A stretch of 64,000 nucleotides of DNA from Saccharibacillus endophyticus (lineage in GTDB: Bacteria > Bacillota > Bacilli > Paenibacillales > Paenibacillaceae), in contig NZ_JAAZWE010000002.1 of the NCBI RefSeq assembly GCF_013185185.1, positions 685,595 through 749,594 of the forward strand, written 5' to 3'. Each line of letters opens with the position of its first letter. Position 1 is the stretch's first letter. The notes under the pieces were generated by a model. It had not been told where the DNA came from. It made no database searches and saw only the letters and a program-made list of their open reading frames with translations. The translations under genes and the position numbers were made by a program. Positions 9,479-19,319 of the stretch are shown piece by piece.

Positions 9479-9704
9479 GGAGAACGCTCAACGTGTCGAG
9501 AAAGCCCGACGTAACTGGAAGCGGGAAGACGGAGAGAAAAATTCAGTGTAAGAGCGATAGCGTTCGCCTTTGAAATCGAGAAAATCCCACTAAAATTTCA
9601 ATCCTTTTCTCGATTTCAACACGCGACTGGAACGAATTTTTCTCGGAGTCTTCCCGCTTCCCGCGTCGCAGCTACTTTCTCGACAGCCTGAGCGTTCTTC
9701 TCAA
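9479..9704. repeat. Large imperfect palindrome (about 110-bp arms)
   Basis: The two arms match along most of their length: 9481-9490 with 9689-9698, 9495-9504 with 9675-9684, the 14-base block at 9517-9530 with 9648-9661, GAGAAAAATT-type blocks near 9533 and 9640, and GAAATCGAGAAAA (9572-9584) with 9605-9617. The tip is a 20-base loop. It fills the gap between a LacI gene and the esterase gene, both on the minus strand. No open reading frame of note lies in it. Confidence 0.8.
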
Positions 9705-9718
9705 TGAAGAACGCTCAG
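9688..9718 (-). terminator. Perfect 13-bp hairpin after the LacI gene
   Basis: CTGAGCGTTCTTC (9688-9700) and its inverse at 9706-9718 with a 5-base loop, 17 bases after the LacI stop. The inner arm is shared with the large palindrome, so two mutually exclusive folds exist. A T-run is lacking. Confidence 0.5.
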
Positions 9719-9734
9719 CTTTGTCGACATTCAT

Positions 9735-10700
9735 TTAACGTTTGCCGACCGAACCGCCTTCGATCAGCTTAACCTGCATCAATTCGTGTTCGATCGGATC
9801 GCCCGCCAAGATGCGCAGCAAATGCTCGGCCGCCGCCGCTCCCCACTTGGCGCGGGAATAGTCGACCGTCGCCAAACGAGGCTGCAGATATTTGGTCAGT
9901 TCGATATTGTCGAATCCGATGATATGGACATGCTCGCCGACTTCAAGCTCCGTCTCGCCAAGCACGTTGCAGATGCCGACCGCCATTTCGTCATTGAGGC
10001 AAAATACGGCTACAGGCTCTTTGTACTCGCCGATGATCTGCTGAGCGGCCGCGGCACCGCCTTTTTTCTCGAAATTGCTGACGATCTCGATCAGTTCCAC
10101 ATCCGGATGTTCGGTCGCGATTTGGCGGACGACCGCCAGACGTTGATTGGAATCGTACGAATCTTCCGGGCCCGTAACGACGTACAGCTTCCGGTGTCCC
10201 TGCGCGAGCAGATGATTCATGGCGGCAGCCGCGCCGGAGCGGTTATCGAGCAGCACGCGATTGATGTTCGGATGGATCAGCTCGCGGTCCAGCACGACGA
10301 TCCGATGCCCGCGATCCGCGTAACGCAAAATTTCCTCGCTGTCGAAACCGGAGTCGAGAATGATCGCTCCGTCGATCATCCGCTCGGGCAGCATGCGATG
10401 CGACTGCACGCCGCTGCAAACGATCAGATCGTAACCCTGCTGATTCAGCACGTCTTTGACGCCGTCCAGCAGATCGCCGTAAACGTCGCCCCGGAAATCG
10501 GTCAAGAATACGCCGATGATGCGGGATTCTCGCTTCTTCAGCGTGCGCGCCGCGGCGTTCGGCACGTAATTCAGCTCCTCGGCAATAGCCAGGATGCGCG
10601 AACTGGTCTCGTCCGTCACCTTGCTGCTGCCGTTTAACGCGTAAGACACCGTCGAAATCGATACTCCCGCCTTCTTGGCGATATCCTTGATACTTACCAA
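9735..10700 (-). CDS. LacI family regulator (phosphorylase side)
   Basis: A 321-aa sugar-responsive repressor. The LacI helix-turn-helix (SIKDIAKKAGVSISTVSYAL) opens the protein, followed by the hinge ELNYVPNAAARTLKKRES and a periplasmic-binding-protein-like core. The TTG at 10700 is taken as start: AGGGGAG lies 8 bases upstream and it places the HTH at the N-terminus as usual for the family; the ATG at 10745 lacks a ribosome site. It follows the phosphorylase gene but is separated from it by a strong terminator, so it is its own unit. By context it responds to beta-1,2-glucooligosaccharides or a breakdown product (inference). Confidence 0.85.
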   Translation of the reverse strand: MVSIKDIAKKAGVSISTVSYALNGSSKVTDETSSRILAIAEELNYVPNAAARTLKKRESRIIGVFLTDFRGDVYGDLLDGVKDVLNQQGYDLIVCSGVQSHRMLPERMIDGAIILDSGFDSEEILRYADRGHRIVVLDRELIHPNINRVLLDNRSGAAAAMNHLLAQGHRKLYVVTGPEDSYDSNQRLAVVRQIATEHPDVELIEIVSNFEKKGGAAAAQQIIGEYKEPVAVFCLNDEMAVGICNVLGETELEVGEHVHIIGFDNIELTKYLQPRLATVDYSRAKWGAAAAEHLLRILAGDPIEHELMQVKLIEGGSVGKR

Positions 10701-10752
10701 TCCACTCGCTCCCCTGTCTGGTTGCCTTTTTCTTGTTATACCCATCTAACAG

Positions 10753-10796
10753 ACAACAAAGGCGATCCGTCAAGATCGCCTTGTGTTTTTTGGTGA
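10753..10796. terminator. Terminator after the GH3-GH94 operon
   Basis: AAGGCGATC (10759-10767) is inverted at 10774-10782. T-rich sequence follows on both strands (GTGTTTTTTGG on plus, TTTGTTGTCTG on minus). It lies 18 bases past the phosphorylase stop. Confidence 0.75.
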
Positions 10797-10799
10797 ATT

Positions 10800-13700
10800 T
10801 TATACGAAAATTTCAATTTTATTGCTGTTTTTGTCAGCCAATTCTTCGAATTGGGTGCGAGCGATCCGAATTCCGCCTTCGCGGTAACGGTTGTCTCCCG
10901 CTTTTTCGCCGATCGGTTGACCGTTCAATTTGACGATTCCGGACTCGCTCGTGCCGATCCGATATACGAATGTCGCCGGGATACCGTCATAACTGAAGTC
11001 GAGGCTCAAACCGTCGAGCGATGCCGGAAGAACCGGATCGACGATCAGGTCGCCGCCGTCTTGACGGATGCCAAGCACGTTGCCGATCAGCTGGTTCATG
11101 TAGATCCCGGGACCGCTGGAATAGATTCTCCATCCGCCTTTGACCGCCACGTCGCCGCTTTTCAGCTCGCCGAAGCGATCCTGCGCATCATAACGATTGT
11201 TGAACTTGCCGTCCGAGCTGCTGAAGTACGAATTGCTTTGACGCAGTTCCGCATTCGGCACGACGTCGCGGATGCCGACCGGATTGATGATCGCAAGTCC
11301 GTTCCACGTCTCGTCGGCCAGACCCAGCTTCGCCATCGCTTCCACGTAGCGGATATGGGCGTGCACGTATTGCAGGCCGATCTCGCGGCCGAAGTTCGAT
11401 GCCTGCTCGGCGCGTTTGAAGTGGGTGCTGACGCCGCCGGCGTATTGCGCCGGACGGTTCATCAAGCGTACACCGTCCGGGCAGAAGAATTCGCGTTTAA
11501 TCAGTTCATAATGCGACTTCGCTTGCTCCGGCGTCAACAGTTCCCCGATCATGCTGCGCGTCATCGGCAGCAGGCGGTAGTTGATGCCCGTCTCGTTGTC
11601 GCTCGGGTGCAGCATCGGCTTCGGCTTGTCGGCTTCTTCCATGTACACGAATCCCGGAATAACGTCCGTGTTCAGCATGTAACGGTTGAAGTCGGCTTTA
11701 ATGCCTTCGGCCAGTCCCGCCAGCTCTGCCGCGAACGCCGAATCCGCGTCTTTGAGCGCTCCCGACAATACGTTCATCGTCTGGTACGTCAGCGCCACCG
11801 TCCAGCTGCTCACCATATATTGCTTGAGCTGCGCGTTAGCCGGCTGCAGCGTGTCGTCCCAATCGCCGTCTCCGTACGAAGACAGGAACGTGTCATGCAG
11901 GAAATTGTTTTTGATATACTGAATTTCTTTTTTCGCATGATCCAGAACGGTATACGCGTCTTTCGTGAATCCGAATTCGTGCTTGACCGTATACGGTACT
12001 TTTTCTTCCAAAATTCCGAAATCGCGCGTCGTTTTCAAATAATCGCCCAACACTTTCAGCGGCCAAACGATGATATCGCCGTGGCTTTCTTCCTGCTGGA
12101 TCGCGAAGTATTTGTCGAACATGAACCACTGCGGCCAAGCGCCGTCGTCTTCGTATTGATGGGAATAAACGGTTTTGAGAATGTCTTTGACCTGGCCGTA
12201 TTTTTGCGTCGCCATGAAGTATTCCACCGGTCCCTGGCAGACGTCGCGAGTCCCCCATGCCGCGCCTCCGTACTGCTCCAATCCGTGCGGGGAAGAGTAG
12301 TGAACGAGCATGTTATGCGTGTACCACCAAGCGAGCGCGTTGACTTTGAACAGTTCTTCGCGCGTCGCGTCGCCGTCTTTCGACAAACGGAACCCGTTCA
12401 TCACGTCTTGGTAGAAGTCGCGGTAAGCCGCGATTTCTTCATCCAGCGAACGTTTTGCCGGGGAAATGCTTGCTCCGTCGAGCAGTCCTTGAATCGTCAA
12501 TGTCCACTCCGCGCTCGAATCGAGCGTCAGCGCCACCAGGGAAGCATCGCCCGAGTTCACGCCGTCCGCGATCGCCGATTCGTCGCCGACCGATACGTCC
12601 GCGCCTTCGACGCCCATCACGTAAGTCAGGTTCGGATAAGCATTCGCGCTCAGCGAAGCCGAATCCGCGGTAAACGTCAATTTGCCGTTGTCTTCGGTCA
12701 TATGCAGCGGGAATTCGTACTCGTTCACGTTCATCGTGATCTGCGTCGTCACCAGGTAACGGTATGCTTGGCCGCTTTTCGACGACACGTACAGACGGAG
12801 TTCGGGACTGTCCACCGTCGTCGAAGTCGTCACGAAGATCGTGTCGCTTTCCGTTTTATACGTCCAGCGCGCATAGTTGAAGCCGATTTCGAACAGCGAC
12901 GGCATCGTCAGCAGGCGGTATTGGCCCTCGACTTCGATATAGATGCGCTGACCCGCCGTTTTCGGCACGTTGAGCGCGTTGCGCGCATTGCTCATCATTT
13001 TATTGAAGTTGGTGTTGCCCAGCACGAGCTGCGAGTTGAAAATGCCGTACATGTACGCAGTCGACGCGAGAACCGGCACGCCGAACTCCACGTTGCCGCC
13101 GCTCATCAGGATATGGCCGTGTGGGCGCTCGACGAGACGTTCTTTTTCTTTTAAAACGACATGTTCGTACGTATCCGTGAAGAAGGCCAGCAGCTTGCCG
13201 TTCTCGCGTTCTTCTTCATAACGGTTCGGGAAAAGGGCTTGGACTTCTTCGTCGGTCAGATCCAGCGTTTGCAGCGGTTCGCCGATCGTCGATCGGAACG
13301 ATACGGACGGCAGCGGGCGCAGTTCTCCCGTTTCTTCCGCGTCGTAAGCGTCCCAAGCTGCCTGGATCTCCTGCGCAAACTCGGCTTCCGTAATCGCTGC
13401 CGGGTGATCTGCGCGGTACAGGCCGTAGAACACGAAACGTTCTTCGCTGCTCAGCGGCACCAGTTCGGATTGAAGCGCCGTATACGCGAATTCGTATTGG
13501 TAGACTTCGTTCGCAAGCCGACCTTGAGTCAACGCTTCCGGTACGTTCGTTTCTTTGTAGGATTTGCCGAAGAACTGGAATCCGTCGGTCGAGTATCCGG
13601 CTGCGCGGGTAAGCGAGCCCTGCTGCATGTAAGGGAATGCGCCGCCCTGCGGTTGGTTCTGACGCGAGCATACGATGTAGCCTTTTTGCTCGTCTTGGAA

Positions 13701-14153
13701 AACGGCATGATCGATGTACTGCGACAGGTAAGCCTCGTTGCTGCGCACCGCGCCCGGATCGGCATCGCCGACGTCTTGACCGTACACGATATCGATGTCG
13801 ACGCCTTCGCCGCGCGTTTGAACGTCCCAGAACCATACGTCGCGATCGGTTGCGGCAAACGTTACCGTATAAGCGACGCCGCCTGCTTCGCCTGCCCACA
13901 CGACGCGTTTGCCGTTTTGGCTGACTTTGCTCGTCGAATGAATGCCGAGCAGCGGGTAAAACGCTATGCCCGATTCGCGGTGAATGCGCAGGAACAGATT
14001 ATTGAGCGAGCCGTCCAGCGGGGAAGACAGCAGTTGGTTCAGCATCGTTTTGCCGCCGAGCGCTTGATACAGGTCGCCGCTCGGCCAGAATGTGAAGTTC
14101 AAGCTGCCCGCCTGAACGTTGAATTTCGAGTTCGTGTTTGCGATAGTCGCCAT
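10800..14153 (-). CDS. GH94 1,2-beta-oligoglucan phosphorylase (SOGP)
   Basis: Intracellular phosphorolysis of beta-1,2-linked glucooligosaccharides to alpha-glucose-1-phosphate and a shortened chain. At 1117 aa it has the unusual length of the characterised SOGPs (about 1,110 aa), far longer than cellobiose phosphorylase (about 800). An N-terminal beta-sandwich (about 1-560) precedes an (alpha/alpha)6 barrel. The GH94 general-acid motif is seen as GDWDD at 763-767, with Asp767 aligning to the catalytic Asp by pattern. No signal peptide. ATG 14153 is chosen because AGGAG lies 11 bases upstream. It starts 22 bases after the GH3 gene. The specificity call rests on length plus the whole neighbourhood; another large GH94 activity cannot be excluded. 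Confidence 0.82.
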   Translation of the reverse strand: MATIANTNSKFNVQAGSLNFTFWPSGDLYQALGGKTMLNQLLSSPLDGSLNNLFLRIHRESGIAFYPLLGIHSTSKVSQNGKRVVWAGEAGGVAYTVTFAATDRDVWFWDVQTRGEGVDIDIVYGQDVGDADPGAVRSNEAYLSQYIDHAVFQDEQKGYIVCSRQNQPQGGAFPYMQQGSLTRAAGYSTDGFQFFGKSYKETNVPEALTQGRLANEVYQYEFAYTALQSELVPLSSEERFVFYGLYRADHPAAITEAEFAQEIQAAWDAYDAEETGELRPLPSVSFRSTIGEPLQTLDLTDEEVQALFPNRYEEERENGKLLAFFTDTYEHVVLKEKERLVERPHGHILMSGGNVEFGVPVLASTAYMYGIFNSQLVLGNTNFNKMMSNARNALNVPKTAGQRIYIEVEGQYRLLTMPSLFEIGFNYARWTYKTESDTIFVTTSTTVDSPELRLYVSSKSGQAYRYLVTTQITMNVNEYEFPLHMTEDNGKLTFTADSASLSANAYPNLTYVMGVEGADVSVGDESAIADGVNSGDASLVALTLDSSAEWTLTIQGLLDGASISPAKRSLDEEIAAYRDFYQDVMNGFRLSKDGDATREELFKVNALAWWYTHNMLVHYSSPHGLEQYGGAAWGTRDVCQGPVEYFMATQKYGQVKDILKTVYSHQYEDDGAWPQWFMFDKYFAIQQEESHGDIIVWPLKVLGDYLKTTRDFGILEEKVPYTVKHEFGFTKDAYTVLDHAKKEIQYIKNNFLHDTFLSSYGDGDWDDTLQPANAQLKQYMVSSWTVALTYQTMNVLSGALKDADSAFAAELAGLAEGIKADFNRYMLNTDVIPGFVYMEEADKPKPMLHPSDNETGINYRLLPMTRSMIGELLTPEQAKSHYELIKREFFCPDGVRLMNRPAQYAGGVSTHFKRAEQASNFGREIGLQYVHAHIRYVEAMAKLGLADETWNGLAIINPVGIRDVVPNAELRQSNSYFSSSDGKFNNRYDAQDRFGELKSGDVAVKGGWRIYSSGPGIYMNQLIGNVLGIRQDGGDLIVDPVLPASLDGLSLDFSYDGIPATFVYRIGTSESGIVKLNGQPIGEKAGDNRYREGGIRIARTQFEELADKNSNKIEIFV

Positions 14154-14175
14154 GAATGCGTTCACTCCTAATTAA

Positions 14176-16338
14176 TCAATTTAAAATGAAAGAATCGTTT
14201 AACGTATCCTGACTGTTGCGGCCGACAAAGACTTCGAAACGGCCCGGATCGCTTTTGAAGCCGAGATCTGCATGGTGATAGCGCAACTGTTCTTCGTTCA
14301 AAGTGAATACGGCCGTTCCGCGCTCGCCCGGGGCAAGCTCAAGTCTGACAAAGCCTTTCAACTCGCGAACCGGACGCACCACTTCGCCGGATACGTCGCG
14401 GACATACAGCTGTACGGTCTCGACGCCTGCGCGCTCTCCGATATTCGTTACGTTCACGGAGATCGTGAGCGGAGACTCGTCCGTCATGTGTTCGGAAGAA
14501 AGCTTGAGTTCGTCATAGGCAAAGGTCGTGTACGACAATCCGTAACCGAACGGCAGCAGCGCTTCGTTCGGAGCGTCCAGATACTGCGAGACGTAACGAA
14601 CCTGCGCGTCGGCGGCTCCCTGCGGACGTCCGGTGTTGAAATGGTTATAATACACCGGAACCTGTCCGACGGAATGCGGGAACGACATGGTGAGCCGCGC
14701 CGAAGGATTGACCGCGCCGACGAGAATGTCGGCTACCGCTGCGCCGCCTTCGCTGCCCGGATACCAGGCTTCGACCACGGCGCCGACTTTGTCGTACACG
14801 CCGTGCAGATCGAGCGGGCGGCCGTTGAACAGCACCGCCGCAGTCGGCTTGCCGAGCTCGGCGATTCGCGCAATCAGCTCCAATTGGATCTGCGGCAGCC
14901 GGATATCCGTCCGGCAGCCGGCTTCGCCGCTCATCTCGGAAGCTTCGCCCAGCGCCAGCACGACGATATCGGCTTGAGCCGCCGTTTCCACGGCCGAACG
15001 AAGCTGTTCTTCCGTGCCTTCTTCGATGCCGCAGCCGACCGCAACCGTTACGTTTTGCCCGCCCAAACGTTCGTTCAGCGCGGCATCCAGCTTCACCGCG
15101 TCTTCCGTCGAACCGCTCCAGGACCACGGACCGAGGATATCGCCGCTTTGGGCAAACGGTCCGATCAGCGCAACTTTTGCTTCAGGCCGAAGCGGCAGGA
15201 TGCCGTCGTTTTTCAGAAGCACGGTCGAGCGGGTCGCCAATTCGTAAGCGGCTTCGCGATGCTCGCGGCTGAACACGACTTCCGCTTCGCGTTCGGGATT
15301 CGTGCCGCGGTGAGGGTTATCGAACAATCCCAGTTTTTGCTTCAATTGCAGAATGCGCAGGACCGATTCGTCGACCAGCGCTTCGTCCACTTTCCCGCTG
15401 CGGACCAGTTCGGGCAGTTCATGCACGTAGCAGGCCGTCATCATTTCGATATCGACGCCGGCGCGAATCGCTTTGTAAGCCGCTTCGCGCTCGTCTTCGG
15501 CGACGCCGTGCGGAATCAGTTCCTTCACGGCGCCCCAGTCCGAGATCAGCACGCCGTCGAAGTTCCATTCGTCGCGCAGCAGGTCGCGCATCAATTTCTC
15601 GTTGCCGCTGGCCGGGATGCCGTCGATCGTGTTGAAAGACGTCATGACCATCTCGCATCCTTCGTCGAGAGCGGCTTTGTAAGCCGGTAAGTAATATTCG
15701 CGAAGCTGGCGTTCGGACAGATCGACCGTGTTGTAATCGCGGCCCGCTTCGGAAGCGCCGTAGGCGGCGAAATGCTTCACGCAGGCCGCGACGCGCTCGA
15801 CTTCTTCGGTCAGGTCTTCGCCTTGCAAGCCGCGCACGAATGCCCGGGCGAATAAGCTGTTCAGGTAAGGGTCTTCGCCCGTCGATTCCATAACGCGTCC
15901 CCAGCGCGGATCGCGCACGAGGTCGACCATCGGCGCGAAGGTTACGTGGATACCGGAAACGGCCGCTTCGCGAGCCGCGATTTCAGCGCTTTTTTGCGCC
16001 AGATCCGTATCCCAGGAACAGCCGATCGCGAGCGGTACCGGGAAGATCGTTTTGAATCCGTGCACGATGTCCGCCATGAACAGCAGCGGAATGCCGTGCG
16101 GATTTTTCTTCATATGGGCTTCCTGCACGGCGATCGCGCCTTCCGCGCCGGCATAGCCGAGAATCGAGCCGCTGTTTGCGATCATCGGGTCGGTGATGCC
16201 CATTGCCTGCATCGGGCCGGTGATTTGACCCTCGTCGCCTGCTCCTTCATAAAAAGGAGCTGCGAGCTGGACGAGTTGAGCGACTTTATCTTCGAGCGTC
16301 ATCTTGCCGATCAGGTCAAGAAGCTGCTGATTGTCCAT
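14176..16338 (-). CDS. GH3 beta-glucosidase, likely acting on beta-1,2-glucooligosaccharides
   Basis: Retaining beta-glucosidase, probably cytosolic since no signal peptide is present, which would finish sophorose and short oligosaccharides left by the phosphorylase. The 720-aa protein has the GH3 TIM barrel (about 1-310), the alpha/beta sandwich and a C-terminal fibronectin-like domain. KHFAAYG and the nucleophile Asp267 in GVLISDWGAV are visible. The ATG at 16338 has GGAGG 9 bases upstream; an open upstream extension of 49 codons has no ribosome site. It forms a two-gene operon with the GH94 gene, as in the Listeria innocua cluster, where the GH3 enzyme is of the same length class. Confidence 0.88.
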   Translation of the reverse strand: MDNQQLLDLIGKMTLEDKVAQLVQLAAPFYEGAGDEGQITGPMQAMGITDPMIANSGSILGYAGAEGAIAVQEAHMKKNPHGIPLLFMADIVHGFKTIFPVPLAIGCSWDTDLAQKSAEIAAREAAVSGIHVTFAPMVDLVRDPRWGRVMESTGEDPYLNSLFARAFVRGLQGEDLTEEVERVAACVKHFAAYGASEAGRDYNTVDLSERQLREYYLPAYKAALDEGCEMVMTSFNTIDGIPASGNEKLMRDLLRDEWNFDGVLISDWGAVKELIPHGVAEDEREAAYKAIRAGVDIEMMTACYVHELPELVRSGKVDEALVDESVLRILQLKQKLGLFDNPHRGTNPEREAEVVFSREHREAAYELATRSTVLLKNDGILPLRPEAKVALIGPFAQSGDILGPWSWSGSTEDAVKLDAALNERLGGQNVTVAVGCGIEEGTEEQLRSAVETAAQADIVVLALGEASEMSGEAGCRTDIRLPQIQLELIARIAELGKPTAAVLFNGRPLDLHGVYDKVGAVVEAWYPGSEGGAAVADILVGAVNPSARLTMSFPHSVGQVPVYYNHFNTGRPQGAADAQVRYVSQYLDAPNEALLPFGYGLSYTTFAYDELKLSSEHMTDESPLTISVNVTNIGERAGVETVQLYVRDVSGEVVRPVRELKGFVRLELAPGERGTAVFTLNEEQLRYHHADLGFKSDPGRFEVFVGRNSQDTLNDSFILN

Positions 16339-16594
16339 GTCGAGTCCTCCAAGCGTTGTGATATTAAGCGATATAAGGCTGAGATTGAGATCAAGATCAG
16401 ATTGAAAATAAAGATGTTGTGTTTCTCCATTTTTCAGGATTTTGCACAATGGGTTGGTTGGAAGACCATATGGATACCCTATCAAAGACCTATGGATAAC
16501 TTAGGGAGATCTGATCTTAAACCTTGGCCGTGCTTCTCGTTTTTCTCAGAGAAACGGGAAGCGCGGTAATTATGCAAATTCCTCATCTTAGAAG
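16339..16594. other. Upstream region of the GH3-GH94 operon
   Basis: Between the binding-protein terminator and the GH3 start. It holds an imperfect hairpin (GCTTCTCGTTT near 16531 with AAACGGGAAGC near 16551) and repeated TCAATCT/TGATCT motifs near 16380-16410. No convincing -35/-10 pair and no GAAACGTTTC operator was found here. Confidence 0.3.
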
Positions 16595-16635
16595 AGAAAA
16601 CCCGGTTCGTGCGGAGATTCCGCGCGCACCGGGTT
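16595..16635 (-). terminator. Terminator of the importer operon
   Basis: On the minus strand AACCCGGT (from 16635) pairs with ACCGGGTT (to 16599), with inner G+C pairing, then TTTTCTCTT. It separates the binding-protein gene from the GH3-GH94 operon. Confidence 0.75.
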
Positions 16636-16707
16636 AGGATTACGGCCGGGCCTATAGGCAAGGTGCCGTCCGGACCCGGATGTTGCAGGTGGGTGATTCA
16701 GCTCGGG

Positions 16708-18324
16708 TTATTTGCTTGCGAAGTCGCCGCTGTTCAGTTCGTCGAGAACCGGTTGTACCAGGGACTGCTTGCTTTCTACCCATTTCTTCCAGTTTGCTTC
16801 GAGATCGCCGGGTTGCAGAATCAGGTTCGCATACTCGGTCGCGTAATCGAAGTTCGCTTGGTCTTTGGCTCTGGACGTGTACAGTTGGAAGTCCCAATCG
16901 TAATCGGCCATCGCGCCGCCTTCGGTGCTCAAGGAAGCTTTTTCTTTGTACAGCTCGACCGAACGGTCGCGGAATTCTTTTTTGATCGCCGGGTTGATTA
17001 CGCTGAAGTCGTCGCCCAATACGTACAGACCTTCGAAGCGGCCCGGGTATTTGTCTTCAAGCGTCGTGCCTTCAGGCAGCGTGCTGACCAGCTCGCCGTT
17101 TTCTTCTTTCCAGTCTTCGCCTTCGAAGCCCAGGTTCAGAATGCGCTGCGCGTCTTCCGAAACGGAATATTCGATCATATCCATGATGCGCTCGAATTTC
17201 TCTTGCGAGATATCCGGGGAGAAGATCAGGGACGACCAGAAGTTGACTTGCTCCAGGTTGCGGTATTTGCCGTCTTCGCCGATAATCAGTGCTTCGTGCA
17301 CGACTTCGGAGCTGTCCAGGTTCAGGTTCTTTTTCATCGCCGTGTCCATGTCTTGTCTGTACGAAGCCAGACCGCCGAGACCCGCGATGCCGGAGATGCC
17401 GGTTACTTTGAACGCGTCGCCGCCTTCGCTGTTTTTCCAAGTGTAGAATTCAGGGTCAAGCAGACCGTCTTTATACGCTTGCTGCATCAGTTTCAGACCG
17501 GTAAGCGTCGATTCGTCGGCAGGTCCCCAAACGTACTTGCCGTCTTCGCCTTTGTAGAACGCCGATTCCACGCGGGAATGTTCGTTGTTCGCCATCATGA
17601 AGCCTGTAAGAAGGTCGCCGGCGTTGAAGGACATCGGAATCAGTCGGTTGCCGACTTTGCCCGGATCTTGTTCTTTTACGAGTTTGGCGAATTCCATCAG
17701 CTCGGTAACCGTGTATGCGTCCTTAAGCTCGAAGCCGACTTTTTCGGCCCAGTCTTTGCGAATCGCGATAACGCCGATTTGGTTGAGCAGCGGATCTGCC
17801 GGTTGGTTTTGGAAGTAGACCGGTTTAGGCAGGACGTACGTGCCGCCCACTTTCTCTTCCAGACGTTCGCCGAGTCCTGTCGAAGCATAAGCCTTGGCTG
17901 TTTCCGGCCAACGTTCTTTCCAATCGTCCGGGAATTTGTAGAACAATCCTTGGTCGATATAGTTCATCGCGTCGCCTTGAACGTAGTTCCAGCTCGCGAA
18001 GTCCGGAAGGTCTCCGGAGTTGATCCACAGGCGCATTTTTTCCGGCCATGAATCCCAATCGATATAGTTGTAATCCCAAGTGATGTTGAATTTGTCGGTG
18101 AAGAATTTGTGGAACTTGTCGTCCATGTTGGCTTTTGATACGTCGGTTACGCTGGCATACGAGATGGTCTGATTGTTTGCGTATGTGCCATCTTCATTTT
18201 TTTCGTCCGCCGTTCCCGTAGCTGCGTCGTTACCGCCGCTGCCGCAAGCCGTAACCAGAACCATCAGGACGGATAATGCGAGCAGGAACAGCGATTTGAC
18301 CGAAAACATTTTGTTCGCCTTCAT
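16708..18324 (-). CDS. Oligosaccharide-binding lipoprotein of ABC importer
   Basis: A 538-aa extracellular solute-binding protein anchored as a lipoprotein. It has an N-terminal signal with the lipobox LVTACGS (Cys27). The length and large bilobal architecture fit the LipO/YtcQ-type binding proteins that pair with LplB/LplC permeases. By position it corresponds to the sophorooligosaccharide-binding protein of the Listeria innocua cluster (lin1841). ATG 18324 follows GGGGGT by 6 bases. It is third in the importer operon, 66 bases after the second permease, and is followed by a terminator. No ATPase gene is present; as for many sugar importers, a shared MsmX-type ATPase would serve (inference). 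Confidence 0.85.
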   Translation of the reverse strand: MKANKMFSVKSLFLLALSVLMVLVTACGSGGNDAATGTADEKNEDGTYANNQTISYASVTDVSKANMDDKFHKFFTDKFNITWDYNYIDWDSWPEKMRLWINSGDLPDFASWNYVQGDAMNYIDQGLFYKFPDDWKERWPETAKAYASTGLGERLEEKVGGTYVLPKPVYFQNQPADPLLNQIGVIAIRKDWAEKVGFELKDAYTVTELMEFAKLVKEQDPGKVGNRLIPMSFNAGDLLTGFMMANNEHSRVESAFYKGEDGKYVWGPADESTLTGLKLMQQAYKDGLLDPEFYTWKNSEGGDAFKVTGISGIAGLGGLASYRQDMDTAMKKNLNLDSSEVVHEALIIGEDGKYRNLEQVNFWSSLIFSPDISQEKFERIMDMIEYSVSEDAQRILNLGFEGEDWKEENGELVSTLPEGTTLEDKYPGRFEGLYVLGDDFSVINPAIKKEFRDRSVELYKEKASLSTEGGAMADYDWDFQLYTSRAKDQANFDYATEYANLILQPGDLEANWKKWVESKQSLVQPVLDELNSGDFASK

Positions 18325-18390
18325 GTTGTACCCCCATTTGAATTGGATTTTTGACACCCCATGTTTGCCTTTTGAAACTTTATCGTATCA

Positions 18391-19299
18391 TCAGGTCTTG
18401 ATAGCCCCTGTCAATACCCCTTTAGCGAAGTGCTTTTGCAGCAGCGGGAAGAATGCCATGATCGGAAGCATGGTCACGAACACCGCTGCCATTTTCATAC
18501 CCGTCGAGAAAGATTGCGCCGTGCCTTGACCTACGCTGGTCGCGTTGGAGGCATTGGTTTGCGATTCGACGATGATCGCCCGCAGCACGTTTTGCAGCGG
18601 AAGCTGATCGGCTTTGCGCAGGAAGATCATCGCGTCGTACCAGCTGTTCCAGAAAGCGACCCCGTAGAACAAGGCGATGGTCGCCATGATCGGAGCGGCC
18701 AGCGGCAGCACGACGGAACGAAGGATTCTCCATTCGCCGGCGCCGTCCAGTCTCGCGGATTCCATCAGCGATTCAGGCAGGCCCTGGAAGTAGTTCATCA
18801 TAAGAATCATGTTGAATACGCTGAAGCTTCCGGCAAGGATAACGGCCCATAACGAACCGGTCAGGCCCAAGTCTTTCATGATCAGGTAAAGCGGCACGAT
18901 CCCGCCGTTGAAGATCATCGTGAACAGAACCAGGAAGAAGATCGGCTTTTTGCCCGGGAATTTCGGACGGCTCAGGCCGTAAGCCATGCTGACCGTCAGG
19001 AACAAGCTGAGCGGCAGGCCGGCGGCCATAAGCTTGATCGTATTCCAGTAACCGGTCAGGATGCTTCCGTCCGCGAACAACGCTTGATAGGAAGAAAACG
19101 TCGGTTCTTTCGGCCACATCAGCAGCGGATTTTCCGCATATTCGCGCTGGGTGGCGAACGAGATCATGATCACGTTCCAGAACGGAATCAGGATCGACAG
19201 CGCGCCGAGCGTCAAGATGATGAAGATGAAAATATCCAGTCCCGTGACTCGGGTCGTATTGAATTTGCTTTTTTTCTGTTTTCTCGCCAAAGTGCTCAT
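18391..19299 (-). CDS. Sugar ABC transporter permease (LplC/YtcP type)
   Basis: Cytoplasmic-membrane permease of the CUT1 group, 302 aa with six predicted spans. The first span begins at about residue 17 (LDIFIFIILTLGALSILIPF). The EAA loop near residues 190-215 reads ESLMESARLDGAGEWRILRS, contacting the shared ATPase. The ATG at 19299 has AAGGAAAG close upstream and lies 20 bases after the other permease gene. It would form the heterodimeric channel with that partner and import oligosaccharide delivered by the lipoprotein encoded next. Confidence 0.88.
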   Translation of the reverse strand: MSTLARKQKKSKFNTTRVTGLDIFIFIILTLGALSILIPFWNVIMISFATQREYAENPLLMWPKEPTFSSYQALFADGSILTGYWNTIKLMAAGLPLSLFLTVSMAYGLSRPKFPGKKPIFFLVLFTMIFNGGIVPLYLIMKDLGLTGSLWAVILAGSFSVFNMILMMNYFQGLPESLMESARLDGAGEWRILRSVVLPLAAPIMATIALFYGVAFWNSWYDAMIFLRKADQLPLQNVLRAIIVESQTNASNATSVGQGTAQSFSTGMKMAAVFVTMLPIMAFFPLLQKHFAKGVLTGAIKT

Positions 19300-19319
19300 A
19301 AGGCTTTCCTTCTCCTCTC

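Noticed and set aside
10851..13154. 767-codon open frame opposite the GH94 gene
   Set aside because: Antisense shadow of a well-supported GH94 gene; composition is unlike a protein and no ribosome site precedes it.
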